Source: Sulfurovum sp.
GTDB lineage: Bacteria > Campylobacterota > Campylobacteria > Campylobacterales > Sulfurovaceae
Reading direction: 5' to 3'
DNA length: 64,000 nucleotides
Assembly: GCA_021166685.1 (NCBI GenBank)
Contig: JAJPEU010000009.1
Coordinates: 1 to 64,000, forward strand
Position numbers and translations under genes: made by a program. The notes below the pieces were generated by a model, which did not search any database, was not told the origin of the DNA, and saw only the letters and a list, made by a program, of their open reading frames with translations. Positions 1 through 9,252 of the stretch are shown here, piece by piece. Each line of letters begins with the position of its first letter. Within the stretch, counting starts at the first letter, position 1.

Positions 1-570
1 CCGTACATCCGGCTCCCGCATGAGAACAATCCTTTCTTGGGCGTGCGGGGCATACGTCTTTTCAGGACACATCCTGAAATCATTGAAGAACAACTGCATG
101 CCATCTTTGTTGCTGCACAAAAAAAACCTATAAAAATAATGTTCCCGATGGTTGCTCAAGTAGAGGAATTTAGTGAAGCCAAAGCGTTTGCCTATCACAT
201 CGCCCAAAAACATAAACTTGATATCTCCTCTATCCAATTTGGCATCATGATAGAGGTTCCCTCGGTACTCTTTTTGCTGCGGCAGTTCAATCAAGTAGTT
301 GATTTTTATTCGATCGGCACCAATGATCTGAGCCAATATCTTTTTGCCATTGAGCGTACGCACCCCACCCTTAAACTCGATGCGCATTCGAGCGTACTTT
401 TTGATGTACTGGAAAAGATTGTCAATGAAACTGCTAAACCTCTCAGTCTGTGCGGAGAACTTGCCTCAGATAATAAGGCAATACCCAAACTGATAACTCT
501 GGGGATCGAGACATTAAGCGTCTCTCCTAAAATGATCAGCACCGTCAAAGAGGAGATACGGCATGTTTAG
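1..570 (+). CDS. ptsI: PTS enzyme I, C-terminal part (partial)
   Basis: This is the C-terminal part of phosphoenolpyruvate-protein phosphotransferase, the cytosolic enzyme that takes phosphate from PEP and passes it to HPr. The frame is open from base 1, so the gene starts outside the window; the first visible residues read LPHENNPFLGVRGIRL, the usual enzyme I segment before the last part of the PEP-binding barrel. Further on are FSIGTNDLSQY and SLCGELASD, the latter carrying the conserved catalytic cysteine of the family. The stop overlaps the start of nagE by 8 bases, so the two are translationally coupled. ptsH probably lies upstream, outside the window. An internal ATG-less start near base 37 is only an artefact of the cut end. 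Confidence 0.95.
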   Translation, partial: PYIRLPHENNPFLGVRGIRLFRTHPEIIEEQLHAIFVAAQKKPIKIMFPMVAQVEEFSEAKAFAYHIAQKHKLDISSIQFGIMIEVPSVLFLLRQFNQVVDFYSIGTNDLSQYLFAIERTHPTLKLDAHSSVLFDVLEKIVNETAKPLSLCGELASDNKAIPKLITLGIETLSVSPKMISTVKEEIRHV

Positions 571-1939
571 CCTGTTTGAACGTATCGGCAAAGCCTTGAT
601 GACCCCCATAGCGGTACTGCCTGTTGCAGCGTTGCTGCTTCGTTTGGGCTTTGGCGATATTTTTGACGGACAAATAGCTTTAGTGATGAAAAGTGCGGGA
701 GAGGCAGTATTTTCCAATCTTGATCTGCTTTTTGGAGTAGGTATCGCCTATGGGCTTTCCAAAAATCATGACGGAGCCGCTGCGCTTTCTGGCGCAATAG
801 GGGTACTGATTGCCAAAGCGGTATACACCAGTATTGACGAGAATGTTAATATGGGTGTATTTGTAGGCATTATCATCGGTGTACTTGCAGGCAGTCTTTA
901 TAACCGCTTCTATGATATAAAACTTCCCGAATATCTCGGTTTTTTTGGGGGCAAACGCTTTGTACTTATTGTCACTTCTTTTGCTGCGATCTTTGCTGGG
1001 GTGCTGGCCGGGTATTTTTGGCATTATGCCCAAAGCGGTATCGATACTTTTTCCGACGCAATTATAGGATTGGAGGCATGGGGCACCTTTATCTACGGCA
1101 CTCTCAATCGTCTGCTTATTCCTTTAGGGTTGCACCATATTCTTAATTCTGTTTTTTGGTTTCAACTGGGGGACTACAGCTACATCAAAGAAGGTCAAGA
1201 GATTATTGCGCACGGTGATCTGCACCGTTTTTTTGCAGGAGACAAAACTGCCGGCGTGTATATGTCAGGATTTTACATAGTCATGATGTTTGGGCTGCCG
1301 GGAATGGCCTTGGCAATGTACCTTGGTACAGCAAAAGCATATCGAAAAAAGGCAGGAGCAATTTTAGGGGGTGTTGCCTTTACCTCTTTTCTTACGGGGA
1401 TTACCGAACCTATGGAATTTTTATTTTTATTTGAAGCGCCTTTGCTTTTTATCGTCCATGCGCTCCTCACGGGCTTGGCACTTGCTTTGGCACAGATATT
1501 TGATATCCATGCGGGCTTTGGTTTTTCTGCAGGATTTATAGATTATCTCATTAATTATAAACTTGCTGCCCGCCCGCTGCTCATTCTTCCGTTGGGAATA
1601 GTATTTGCGCTTATCTATTTTGTTGCCAGCTACTATGTTATTAAATATTTTAGGGTGAAACTGTTTGATGAATCCGCAGAAACACCCAAACTCCAAACCG
1701 ACAATGACGCTTTGGCCTTTATCAATGCATTGGGAGGAGCAGACAATATTGTCCATACGGATGCATGCATTACAAGGCTGAGAATGCGTCTCAAACAAAA
1801 CAAGGGGCTTAAGGAGAAAGCATTTATAGCATTGGGAGCCAAAGGAATAATACGGCCCGATGATACGTCTATCCAAATCGTACTTGGCACAAAAGCGCAA
1901 CATGTTGCCGAATCGATCAAAGAGGCACTAAAGCGTTAA
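563..1939 (+). CDS. nagE: PTS N-acetylglucosamine transporter, EIIBC
   Basis: Membrane permease that imports and phosphorylates a sugar, most likely N-acetylglucosamine. Residues 1 to about 370 form the hydrophobic EIIC domain, with the family-typical N-terminus (RIGKALMTPIAVLPVAALLLR) and a GITEPMEFLFLF motif. Residues about 380-458 form EIIB, whose phosphorylated cysteine is Cys402 in DACITRLR. No EIIA domain is attached; it is supplied by the convergent crr gene. The ATG overlaps the ptsI end by 8 bases. The choice of GlcNAc over glucose is supported by the neighbouring NagA domain, but glucose-family EIIBC proteins look alike, so substrate is inferred. Complete PTS sugar uptake is uncommon in Campylobacterota. 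Confidence 0.9.
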   Translation: MFSLFERIGKALMTPIAVLPVAALLLRLGFGDIFDGQIALVMKSAGEAVFSNLDLLFGVGIAYGLSKNHDGAAALSGAIGVLIAKAVYTSIDENVNMGVFVGIIIGVLAGSLYNRFYDIKLPEYLGFFGGKRFVLIVTSFAAIFAGVLAGYFWHYAQSGIDTFSDAIIGLEAWGTFIYGTLNRLLIPLGLHHILNSVFWFQLGDYSYIKEGQEIIAHGDLHRFFAGDKTAGVYMSGFYIVMMFGLPGMALAMYLGTAKAYRKKAGAILGGVAFTSFLTGITEPMEFLFLFEAPLLFIVHALLTGLALALAQIFDIHAGFGFSAGFIDYLINYKLAARPLLILPLGIVFALIYFVASYYVIKYFRVKLFDESAETPKLQTDNDALAFINALGGADNIVHTDACITRLRMRLKQNKGLKEKAFIALGAKGIIRPDDTSIQIVLGTKAQHVAESIKEALKR

Positions 1940-2031
1940 TCTTTCCTTTTAGGCAACTTCAAAACCAAAAAGAAAACAATAATAATGACTGCATATGCAA
2001 TATAGTGATAATAGCTGTCAACTTCCGGCAT
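1936..2031 (-). CDS. 31-residue single-span membrane peptide
   Basis: A short ORF of 31 codons follows crr so tightly that its ATG shares the last A of the crr stop (TAATG), with GGAAG upstream inside crr, which suggests translational coupling. The product has a short polar tyrosine-rich N-terminus (MPEVDSYYHY), then a hydrophobic run of about 15 residues rich in Ile/Val/Phe, and a basic end (LPKRKD); this looks like one transmembrane helix with the positive end in the cytoplasm. Its stop overlaps the convergent nagE stop. I do not recognise a family. It could be a small partner of the PTS permease, but that is only inferred from position. Confidence 0.55.
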   Translation of the reverse strand: MPEVDSYYHYIAYAVIIIVFFLVLKLPKRKD

Positions 2032-2501
2032 TACATTACTTCCATTATGCTGTCGCCGCTTTTGACAATAGTGTATTTTTTTTCGATCTTTTTAACATCA
2101 CTTTCATCAGAAACAATAACCGGTGTGATGATATCTTTTGCATGTTGACGCAAATATGCCAGATCTGCCCGGATAATCGCGTCCCCGCAAGAAACAGTAT
2201 CCCCTTCATTGACAAGGCGCTCAAATCCTCTTCCTTCTAGCGCAACCGTATCCAAACCAATATGCACCATAACAGTTAAGTCTTTATCTGATTTAATGCT
2301 ATAGGCATGATTAGTCGGAAAAATTTTTGTTACTATGCCATCAATAGGTGCTGTAAATATCTCAGACATTGGTATCACAGCAACTCCGTCTCCTACCATT
2401 TTTTTGGAAAAAACATCATCTTTGACACTTTCAAGTGCTACCACTTCTCCGTCTACGGGAGATTTTATCTCTCTTGTTTTGCGTTTAAAAAATCCAAACA
2501 T
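2031..2501 (-). CDS. crr: PTS glucose-family EIIA component
   Basis: Soluble cytosolic EIIA of the glucose family, which carries phosphate from HPr to EIIB; here the partner is presumably the NagE EIIBC encoded convergently. The 156-residue length and the hairpin core match the family. Both active-site histidines are visible: His65 in TNHAYSIKSD and the phosphorylated His80 in VMVHIGLDTV. The start ATG directly follows the stop of the upstream fusion gene, and its ribosome site AAAGGGGAT lies within the end of that gene. In enteric bacteria the family also regulates other transporters; nothing here shows that it does so in this organism. Confidence 0.92.
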   Translation of the reverse strand: MFGFFKRKTREIKSPVDGEVVALESVKDDVFSKKMVGDGVAVIPMSEIFTAPIDGIVTKIFPTNHAYSIKSDKDLTVMVHIGLDTVALEGRGFERLVNEGDTVSCGDAIIRADLAYLRQHAKDIITPVIVSDESDVKKIEKKYTIVKSGDSIMEVM

Positions 2502-5189
2502 TTATCCCCTTTGATAGTTTACTTCTCCGTCAATAACCGTTAACATGATACTAAAATCTTCATCAAACATCACTATGTCGGCATCATACCCTGCTTTTAG
2601 CGCTCCCTTTTTTATGCCTAGCTTTTGAGCGGGAAGTGCTGTCACGCTCCTCACTGCTTCCAGCGGCGTCATAGGAGTAAAGGTTATCATATTTTTCAAT
2701 GCCTCATTCAGCTTTAGTACGCTGCCTGCAAGCGTGCCGTCTTCGAGCAACGCTTTTCCTTTTGAAACTTCCGTCTTTTGTCCGCCCAAATCATATGTCC
2801 CGTTTTTCATGCATCCTGCGCGCATTGCATCAGAAATAAGGATTAGTTTATCTTTTTTAATCCGATACGCAAGAGCCAAAACAGAAGGATGCGTATGCAC
2901 CAAATCCGCGATAATATCACACGTAACGTCCGCATCAAACACAGCACCGACAATACCCGGTTTTCTATGATGATAAAGGTTCATCGCATTAAAGAGGTGT
3001 GTCGCGTGAGAAATGCCTTGTGCAAAACCTGTTTTACTCTGTTCATAACTTGCATCACTATGCCCAATACTTAAAACAATATGGGGATATTGCTTTGTCA
3101 TATACTGAACAAACTCTTGTGCTCCTTCCACTTCAGGAGCAAGCGTAATCATTTTCACCTCATCCATATATGCTTCAATCCACGCCGTATTGGGCGTTTG
3201 CACGTATGCCTTGTTTTGAGCGCCGTGCTTTAAGGGATTAATAAATGGCCCTTCTAAATGCGCTCCTAATATCTTTGCACCGCTTACCTTTTGTTTGTTT
3301 GCTTGAATATTTTCTAAAGCGCTGCATATCGCTTCTGTCGACATCGTCATCGTTGTAGCTAAAAAAGAGGTTGTTCCCGTCTGCGGAAGTGTTGAAGAGA
3401 TCGTCTCCAGCGCCAAAGGTGTAGCATCCATGACATCCGCACCGCCAGAGCCATGAATATGCAAATCGATAAAACCTGCGCTTACACAAGCTCCTTTCGC
3501 ATCGATGATCTCTATATTTTCAGGAGGCACATCGACAATGCCGACAATCTTCTTGTCAAAAAGCAACACTTTTCCTTCTGTTATCTCCTCCTCAAGAAAG
3601 AGTCTGGCATTGACAATCGCTTTAATAACCCCAGAATCTTCAAGCAAATACCTCTCTTTTAGCTGCTCTTTTAGCACGCGCTTCAGGACTTTTCCTGTTG
3701 CATTTTTAGGCAATGCCTTGACAATATGAAATTGTCTAGGCATCTTATAATCGGCAAGGCGTTGACGCACATAGGTTTTAAGCTCTGCCTCGTCTATATG
3801 ATCTGATTCTTCTTCAAGTTCCACATACGCTGTGGGTATTTCGCCGTTTTTTTCATCGTCTGCGCCTATTACTGCTGAAGCAGCGACTCCTTTAAAGCTG
3901 TTGATTACCTCTTCAACCTCGCGCGGATAAATATTGATTCCTTTTGAGATGATCAAATCTTTTTTTCTGTCAACAATAAACAAAAATTCTTCTTCATCCA
4001 TATACCCCATATCGCCTGTAAGCAGCCACCCATTGACAATGGTCTGGGCTGTAGCTTCCGGAAGCCCAAGATAGCCTTTCATGACATTATCCCCCTTGAC
4101 GATAACGTCACCCGTTGCACCCGGGGGCACTTCAACCAGATTTTCATCTACAATCTTTATCTCATACCCGCACAGCGCTGTTCCCACCGATCCGGCTTTT
4201 TGTTTTTTAAATGTATTAATACTGACCGCAGGCGATGCTTCGCTTAAACCATACCCTTCCAGCAGGGCAGCCCTTTTAAACTTGTTTGCCATCGCATCGA
4301 GTGTTTTGGGCTGCAAGGGGGCTGCTCCGGAAATAAAAGCGCGCACGCAGTTAAACCACATAAAATACCAAGGCAGTTTTGTTTTTGAAAGTACATTATA
4401 CACATCAGGTATTCCGAAGAAAATTGTTACACGCTTAAGCAGCACCTGCTTAAAGATATTTGAAAAAGGCTGTACAGATTTGATAATGACAATGCTTGCC
4501 CCCACATATAAGGGCAGCATTACCCCTATAGAAAAAGTAAAAGAATGAAACATTGGCAAAAAAACAATCGCCCTGTCTTTAGATGTAACATTGATTGTAA
4601 TTGCTCCTGAGTGAGTATTGGAAAAGATATTTTTATAGCTTAGCATCGCACCTTTTGGTTTGCCGGTCGTTCCGGAGGTGTAGATAATCACCGCTGTATC
4701 TTCGGGTGCTGTAGCTGCTTGGGGCACATGCAATGGCGCGCTCAGGGCTTCTGCGAATTCGCACTCAAAACCGCTTTGTATTTCAATATCGCCTTCCCAA
4801 ATCACATTGGTACACAATGCATAAGCACAGCTTGCCTTCACTGTTTTTTCATAGGCCGCCGAAGCGATCAATGCGGTTGCTCCGCTGTTTTCAAGAATAT
4901 ACGAAAGTTCTTCTTCTTTTAGGAAAGTATTGATCGGCACAACAATAGCCCCGACTTTGGAAGCAGCAAAAACACTATAGACAAACTCGGGACAGTTACG
5001 CAAAAAAAGCGCGATCTTATCGCCTTTTTTAATGCCCTTATGTGCTAAAAATCCTGCAAACGCATCTATTTTTTCAAGCAGCTGACCGTACCTTATTTTT
5101 TCTTCATCGATAAAAATCGCTGCTTTTCTTCTGTCCTTTTGTGCTCTAAAAGAGATCAGCTCATAAAAATTATTAAATACATAATCCAT
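2502..5189 (-). CDS. acyl-CoA synthetase fused to GlcNAc-6-P deacetylase (NagA)
   Basis: One uninterrupted 895-codon frame carries two complete enzymes. Residues 1 to about 519 are an AMP-forming acyl-CoA/fatty-acid ligase: P-loop YTSGTTGKPKG at 170-180, the GDMGYMDEEE and VDRKKDLIISKG motifs, and the C-terminal catalytic Lys500 in NATGKVLKR. Residues 521-895 are N-acetylglucosamine-6-phosphate deacetylase: HIH metal site at 577-579, Glu647 in HLEGPF, His710, His731 and the catalytic Asp787 in ISDAMRAG. The NagA part begins VIKAIVNARL, like a normal NagA N-terminus whose start codon has become GTT. Each half has about its usual length, so a lost stop between two genes, or a base error, are both possible. 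The ORF starts one base after the FadL stop with a weak ribosome site, suggesting coupling. Confidence 0.9.
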   Translation of the reverse strand: MDYVFNNFYELISFRAQKDRRKAAIFIDEEKIRYGQLLEKIDAFAGFLAHKGIKKGDKIALFLRNCPEFVYSVFAASKVGAIVVPINTFLKEEELSYILENSGATALIASAAYEKTVKASCAYALCTNVIWEGDIEIQSGFECEFAEALSAPLHVPQAATAPEDTAVIIYTSGTTGKPKGAMLSYKNIFSNTHSGAITINVTSKDRAIVFLPMFHSFTFSIGVMLPLYVGASIVIIKSVQPFSNIFKQVLLKRVTIFFGIPDVYNVLSKTKLPWYFMWFNCVRAFISGAAPLQPKTLDAMANKFKRAALLEGYGLSEASPAVSINTFKKQKAGSVGTALCGYEIKIVDENLVEVPPGATGDVIVKGDNVMKGYLGLPEATAQTIVNGWLLTGDMGYMDEEEFLFIVDRKKDLIISKGINIYPREVEEVINSFKGVAASAVIGADDEKNGEIPTAYVELEEESDHIDEAELKTYVRQRLADYKMPRQFHIVKALPKNATGKVLKRVLKEQLKERYLLEDSGVIKAIVNARLFLEEEITEGKVLLFDKKIVGIVDVPPENIEIIDAKGACVSAGFIDLHIHGSGGADVMDATPLALETISSTLPQTGTTSFLATTMTMSTEAICSALENIQANKQKVSGAKILGAHLEGPFINPLKHGAQNKAYVQTPNTAWIEAYMDEVKMITLAPEVEGAQEFVQYMTKQYPHIVLSIGHSDASYEQSKTGFAQGISHATHLFNAMNLYHHRKPGIVGAVFDADVTCDIIADLVHTHPSVLALAYRIKKDKLILISDAMRAGCMKNGTYDLGGQKTEVSKGKALLEDGTLAGSVLKLNEALKNMITFTPMTPLEAVRSVTALPAQKLGIKKGALKAGYDADIVMFDEDFSIMLTVIDGEVNYQRG

Positions 5190-5190
5190 T

Positions 5191-6405
5191 TTAATACTCG
5201 TAAGAAATTCCTATGGTCGTCAAAAAAGCTCCTCCTTCATCAAAGCTTCCGCCATTTGCAAGTACCGCATTTGGATTGACGCCTGCGGGCACAGAAAAAC
5301 TCTCCTTGCTGTCATAAAGAAACGCTGCACCCCATGAAAGATTTTCTGTTTGTCGATATCGAAATCCCATCGAAAAGATCTTGGCATCGCTGTCGGGCAA
5401 TTCAAAACCGACGGTTTCTACACAAACAGGGGTTTCATCTATCGCAAAACCGAACATGGCTGTCAACTGATTATCCATTTTTATGGTTGTGCCAACCCTA
5501 AAGGTATCGGTATCTTTCCAGTTTTTGGCAATAGGGTCGTCAAAATAAGGTGTCAGCCCCCCAATATCTTTGCCGCCATATTCAAAATCCAAGGTCTTAT
5601 ACTTTGACCAATAGGTTCTTTCATAATTGAATTCTAAAGTGAACTTTTCTTGCCATGTTTTACTTACGGCGATATTGAGTGATGCGGGCAGAGGAACCGA
5701 AACGCTTGCATCTCCATTGTAAAGCAAAGCGCTTCCGTAATAAAGTTTTGCCGTTCCTTCTTCATTGAGGTCGATATTGGATCGGTATGTTACTGCAAAA
5801 TCGACATCTGAGGCAGGCTTGTATGCCATTGCCAAATTGTATCCCGTCTCAAACGTATCGCCTTCCATGTCCCGTGAAACAGCCCCTTCACTTTTTACCA
5901 CCCCTTCGCTGTAAACAAATCTTACTCCTCCGCCCACACTCAAGCGATCCGACACCCTATAGGAAAGTGAAGGATTTAATTCTAAAACTTTCAGCGTAAA
6001 CTCTTGGGCATACAGTTTTTGATAAGAGGTGTCCCAGCGTTTTGTCAACCCCGCAGGCACCGTCAAACTTGCTCCCCATCTAAAATCTCCCATAGGTGCG
6101 GATACATAATGAAAGTTGGGAATAAGGATGTCTTCGGTCTTAGACTCCCCCGAATACGGATCAATCAGCGTATAGACACTTGAAGGAAGATGCGCCAGCG
6201 TCAGGCCTCCTTCAACGTATTGCGATTCACCCATAAAACTCATGTTTGCGGGGTTAAAATATGCCGTATCCGCTTCGGTAGTATGGGCAACATACGCTGC
6301 TCCCAACGCCATCGAATTAAGCGACTGTTCAGGAATCTTATATCCTCCTGCCATAGCTATCGTGCCTGTCACAACACTCAGTATCCATCCTTTTGCTGCA
6401 TTCAT
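5191..6405 (-). CDS. FadL/OmpP1-family outer-membrane transport protein
   Basis: Outer-membrane beta-barrel of the FadL family, which lets long-chain fatty acids or other hydrophobic compounds cross the outer membrane. After a signal peptide (about 18 residues, ending MAGGYKIPEQS) comes the family-typical N-terminus with AYVAHTTEADTAYFNPANMSFM, including the NPA motif, and the protein ends in an aromatic residue pattern (TIGISYEY) typical of barrels. Length, 404 residues, is normal. A strong ribosome site (AAGGAGG) precedes the ATG. The next gene downstream begins with an acyl-CoA ligase, so the pair looks like uptake followed by activation of a fatty or aromatic acid; the substrate is not known. 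Confidence 0.85.
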   Translation of the reverse strand: MNAAKGWILSVVTGTIAMAGGYKIPEQSLNSMALGAAYVAHTTEADTAYFNPANMSFMGESQYVEGGLTLAHLPSSVYTLIDPYSGESKTEDILIPNFHYVSAPMGDFRWGASLTVPAGLTKRWDTSYQKLYAQEFTLKVLELNPSLSYRVSDRLSVGGGVRFVYSEGVVKSEGAVSRDMEGDTFETGYNLAMAYKPASDVDFAVTYRSNIDLNEEGTAKLYYGSALLYNGDASVSVPLPASLNIAVSKTWQEKFTLEFNYERTYWSKYKTLDFEYGGKDIGGLTPYFDDPIAKNWKDTDTFRVGTTIKMDNQLTAMFGFAIDETPVCVETVGFELPDSDAKIFSMGFRYRQTENLSWGAAFLYDSKESFSVPAGVNPNAVLANGGSFDEGGAFLTTIGISYEY

Positions 6406-6434
6406 CCCCTTACCCTCCTTTATGATAACTGATT

Positions 6435-7331
6435 TTATCTATGCTGTTTGATCAGTGCATACAATTCTTTAATCTCCTCTGCCCAGAGAGATTCATCGAT
6501 CGTTTCCAGTATCAAAGGAATATCGTCCATGCGCGGATCATTCATAATCCATTTAAACGTATCCCAGCCGAGCTCCCCTTGGCCTAAAGAAGCATGCCTG
6601 TCCACTCTTGAGCCCAGTTTTGGTTTAGAGTCGTTAAGGTGCATCCCGCTAAGATACTCAAACCCTACGATACGTCCAAAAGTATCCATTGTTTGATCAT
6701 AGGCATCCTTGGTGCGCAAATCATAACCCGCCGTAAATGTATGGCAGGTATCCAAACAGACCCCTACGCGGCTTTTGTTTTCAATTTTATCGATTAGATA
6801 TCCTAAGTGTTCAAATTTATACCCAAGATTGCTGCCTTGGCCTGCGGTATTTTCTATCACAAGTTTGACGCCGGAATTCTTAGTCGCCTCTATGGCTCTG
6901 TTCATTGATTCAGCTATTACATCCAAACAATGCTGTTCGGCGTTTAATAACAAATCATCACACAAAGGGTCTTTTTTATTGATTTTTGTCAAATGCGAAC
7001 CGGGATGAAAATTGAGCTTGTCGAGTCCCAATACGCGGCAACGCTCTACCTCCTCGATAAACGCTTCGCGGGACTTTTCAAGCTTGTCAGCTTCAGGATG
7101 CCCCAGATTGATCAGATAGCTGTCATGGGGAAGTACATGTTTGGGCAGAATGCCTGCGAGCTCTAGATTTTGATGAAAAGCATCAATGTTTTCTTGCAGC
7201 AAAGATTTTGCTGTCCATTGTCTTTGGTTTTTTGTAAAAAGGGCAAAGGCTTTCGCCCCAATGGCCATAGCGTTTAAAGGAGCATTCTCCACTCCACCGC
7301 CTATACTGACATGCGCGCCTACAAATTTCAT
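6435..7331 (-). CDS. nfo: Endonuclease IV (AP endonuclease)
   Basis: Deoxyribonuclease IV, a three-zinc TIM-barrel enzyme that cuts at abasic sites in base-excision repair. The N-terminus [18 protein letters not shown], the [20 protein letters not shown] segment, the [13 protein letters not shown] motif and the [21 protein letters not shown] motif are all present and supply the metal ligands (His, Glu, Asp). The 298-residue length is slightly longer than the E. coli enzyme. The start overlaps the end of the upstream lipoprotein gene by 4 bases. Confidence 0.95.
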   Translation of the reverse strand: MKFVGAHVSIGGGVENAPLNAMAIGAKAFALFTKNQRQWTAKSLLQENIDAFHQNLELAGILPKHVLPHDSYLINLGHPEADKLEKSREAFIEEVERCRVLGLDKLNFHPGSHLTKINKKDPLCDDLLLNAEQHCLDVIAESMNRAIEATKNSGVKLVIENTAGQGSNLGYKFEHLGYLIDKIENKSRVGVCLDTCHTFTAGYDLRTKDAYDQTMDTFGRIVGFEYLSGMHLNDSKPKLGSRVDRHASLGQGELGWDTFKWIMNDPRMDDIPLILETIDESLWAEEIKELYALIKQHR

Positions 7332-7813
7332 TGTTTTTTCACCTTAATAAGTATTTGGTTGATTGTATCACGGAAAATAATTTCATCATTTAAAACGCTG
7401 TAAATAATCTCGTATTTGTTTGGGCTTGTGATTTTTTGCGTAAAGCCGTTACGATTTTTTTCCAATCCCACCTGATCAAAAATAGGTTTTCCGTGAAAAA
7501 TATGCACAAGGGTATCTTTAGGATAGTAGGCGCTTAGTACTTTTTGATTGAATGTCTCTTTGGGCATGCATTTCAAAAAACTCATACAAATTGTTTCTTT
7601 TGCTATTTTAAGCGACATCAATGGCTGGGCATTGCTGTAAATTTCTACTTTTGTTTCCTCTTCGTTTTCATAAATAAATCCCAAATCAGCATACTGAAAC
7701 GTCGGTGTTTTAAAAATGATCAAGGCTGCATTTTGTTTTATATATTGTTTAGGTGCGCACGCACCTAAAAAGAATATACCTATTATAAAAAATACAAAAG
7801 ATACTATTTTCAA
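7328..7813 (-). CDS. Small lipoprotein of unknown function
   Basis: A 161-residue protein with a clear lipoprotein signal (hydrophobic [10 protein letters not shown] followed by lipobox LGAC at about residues 16-19), so it should be anchored to a membrane on the periplasmic side. The rest is a mixed polar sequence with a pair of cysteines (around [13 protein letters not shown]) and no motif I recognise. It overlaps nfo by ATGA, so the two are probably co-transcribed, although a functional link is not obvious. The end of the protein is basic. Confidence 0.7.
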   Translation of the reverse strand: MKIVSFVFFIIGIFFLGACAPKQYIKQNAALIIFKTPTFQYADLGFIYENEEETKVEIYSNAQPLMSLKIAKETICMSFLKCMPKETFNQKVLSAYYPKDTLVHIFHGKPIFDQVGLEKNRNGFTQKITSPNKYEIIYSVLNDEIIFRDTINQILIKVKKQ

Positions 7814-7898
7814 TGTTTTTTCCTTTTTTATTTAAATTTTTTCACTTTAAGAGTTTTTTAAGCGCTCAATTTATATAATTTCGTCCACAAGTTGTAAT

Positions 7899-7973
7899 GG
7901 CCCCATCGTCTAGCGGTTAGGATCCATGGTTTTCATCCATGTTACCGGAGTTCGAGTCTCCGTGGGGTCACCA
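7899..7973 (+). tRNA. tRNA-Glu(TTC), copy 1
   Basis: A complete 75-base tRNA including encoded CCA. The acceptor stem GGCCCCA pairs with TGGGGTC with one G-T pair, the T loop reads GTTCGAGTC, and the anticodon loop TTTTCAT places TTC at the anticodon, giving glutamate. Confidence 0.95.
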
Positions 7974-8002
7974 TTTTAACTTGTTTTTCTTTAAATAGTT
8001 TT

Positions 8003-8077
8003 GGCCCCATCGTCTAGCGGTTAGGATCCATGGTTTTCATCCATGTTACCGGAGTTCGAGTCTCCGTGGGGTCACCA
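8003..8077 (+). tRNA. tRNA-Glu(TTC), copy 2
   Basis: Identical in all 75 bases to the copy 29 bases upstream, with encoded CCA. The two probably come from a recent tandem duplication and are likely transcribed together. Confidence 0.95.
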
Positions 8078-8236
8078 CGCACAACATTGTAAAAAAATCT
8101 TCTTTTTGCTATACTTTTCCGACTTATAAATTAACATACACACGTGATGAAAAAAATTTGAATTGTTTTTTATCAATTATATTTTTCAATATTCATTTAT
8201 TCACTCCCTATACCGGATCAAAAAATAAGGGTATTC

Positions 8237-9028
8237 ATGCATAACCATATTGACGGAAGACTTTGGATTAACAAAGCCAAACAAAATTTTTTAGGCAGAG
8301 GACGCATTGAGCTGCTTGAACATATTCATCAAACGGGCTCTATCTCCGGCGCTGCCAAAATTATGAAAATGAGCTATAAAGCCGCATGGGACGCCATCGA
8401 TGCAATCAACAAACTCTCTGAAGAACCGCTTGTGGAACGCTCTACCGGAGGCAAAGGGGGCGGAGGCACACGCCTGACTCCAAAAGGGCTGGAGTACATC
8501 GCCCTCTATAAAAAAATTGAACATGCCCAGCATCTCTTTTTTGAAGCGCTGGAGCACTATACCGACGACAGCGATAAATTTTCCGCTTTTATCTCCAAAC
8601 TTACCTTGCGAACCAGCGCAAGAAATCAGCTTCTAGGCACCGTTACCCAAATCAAAACAAACAAAAACCAAGCCAAACTTACCATTAAAATCGATGAGAA
8701 AACACAAATTGACGTCATCATCACCAAACAGAGCCTTAAAGAGATGGATATCCAAAAAGGAGCAGCGCTCTATGTTTTGCTCAAAGCCGCCTGGATCTCT
8801 TTGCTTAAAACCAAACCGGCTATCATAGAAGAAACAAAAAACTATCTTTGCGGGACAATTATACGCATTGACGAAGATGAAGCACAAAGTGAAGTCATAG
8901 TCTCCCTCAAAGGAAAGCAGACACTTGTTGCATCGATTCCGACCCAAAATCTTACAACGCAATCGCTTGCTTGCGGCGACACAATCTGGGCGGTATTTGA
9001 TATCTCAAATGCGTTGGTTGCCGTCTAG
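8237..9028 (+). CDS. modE: ModE-type molybdate/tungstate-responsive regulator
   Basis: Transcription regulator that senses molybdate or tungstate. Residues about 15-90 form a LysR-like winged helix (GSISGAAKIMKMSYKAAWDAIDAINKL, then the glycine-rich wing GGKGGGGTRLT), the DNA-binding part of ModE. Residues about 120-185 and 195-260 are two Mop/TOBE oxyanion-binding domains. The 263-residue length matches full ModE. The ATG has the ribosome site AAGGG. It stands alone after the tRNA-Glu pair and directly before the first of the ModE-like palindromes, so it most likely controls the metal-uptake operons that follow. Confidence 0.93.
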   Translation: MHNHIDGRLWINKAKQNFLGRGRIELLEHIHQTGSISGAAKIMKMSYKAAWDAIDAINKLSEEPLVERSTGGKGGGGTRLTPKGLEYIALYKKIEHAQHLFFEALEHYTDDSDKFSAFISKLTLRTSARNQLLGTVTQIKTNKNQAKLTIKIDEKTQIDVIITKQSLKEMDIQKGAALYVLLKAAWISLLKTKPAIIEETKNYLCGTIIRIDEDEAQSEVIVSLKGKQTLVASIPTQNLTTQSLACGDTIWAVFDISNALVAV

Positions 9029-9099
9029 ATTTGCGCTTTGGCGCAATTTGAAGCAAATTTTTCAAAATTTTACCGGCAAAAATGCATTTTTTTAAAAAT

Positions 9100-9127
9100 A
9101 TCGTTATATTTTAAGTTATATAACGAT
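9100..9127 (+). promoter_or_regulatory. ModE box upstream of the TonB/ABC operon
   Basis: Left half ATCGTTATATT, six-base spacer TTAAGT, right half TATATAACGAT. This is close to the E. coli ModE consensus as I recall it (ATCGCTATATA, 6-7 bases, TATATAACGAT); the right half is identical. It lies about 200 bases before the binding-protein gene. Confidence 0.85.
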
Positions 9128-9162
9128 ATGATTTGAATGTATTTGGGAGGAAGAAGGGATAA

Positions 9163-9189
9163 CTCGTTATATATATTTTTATATAGATG
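9163..9189 (+). promoter_or_regulatory. Second, weaker ModE-like palindrome
   Basis: CTCGTTATATA, then a T-rich spacer, then TATATAGAT. It resembles the box at 9100 but with a poorer right half, and lies between that box and the operon start. It could be a second ModE dimer site or an AT-rich promoter element. Confidence 0.5.
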
Positions 9190-9252
9190 TTTTTGCATGT
9201 ATTGCAAAATTCTTAAGTGATTCTATTTGCCAAATACTTCATTTATAAACAG

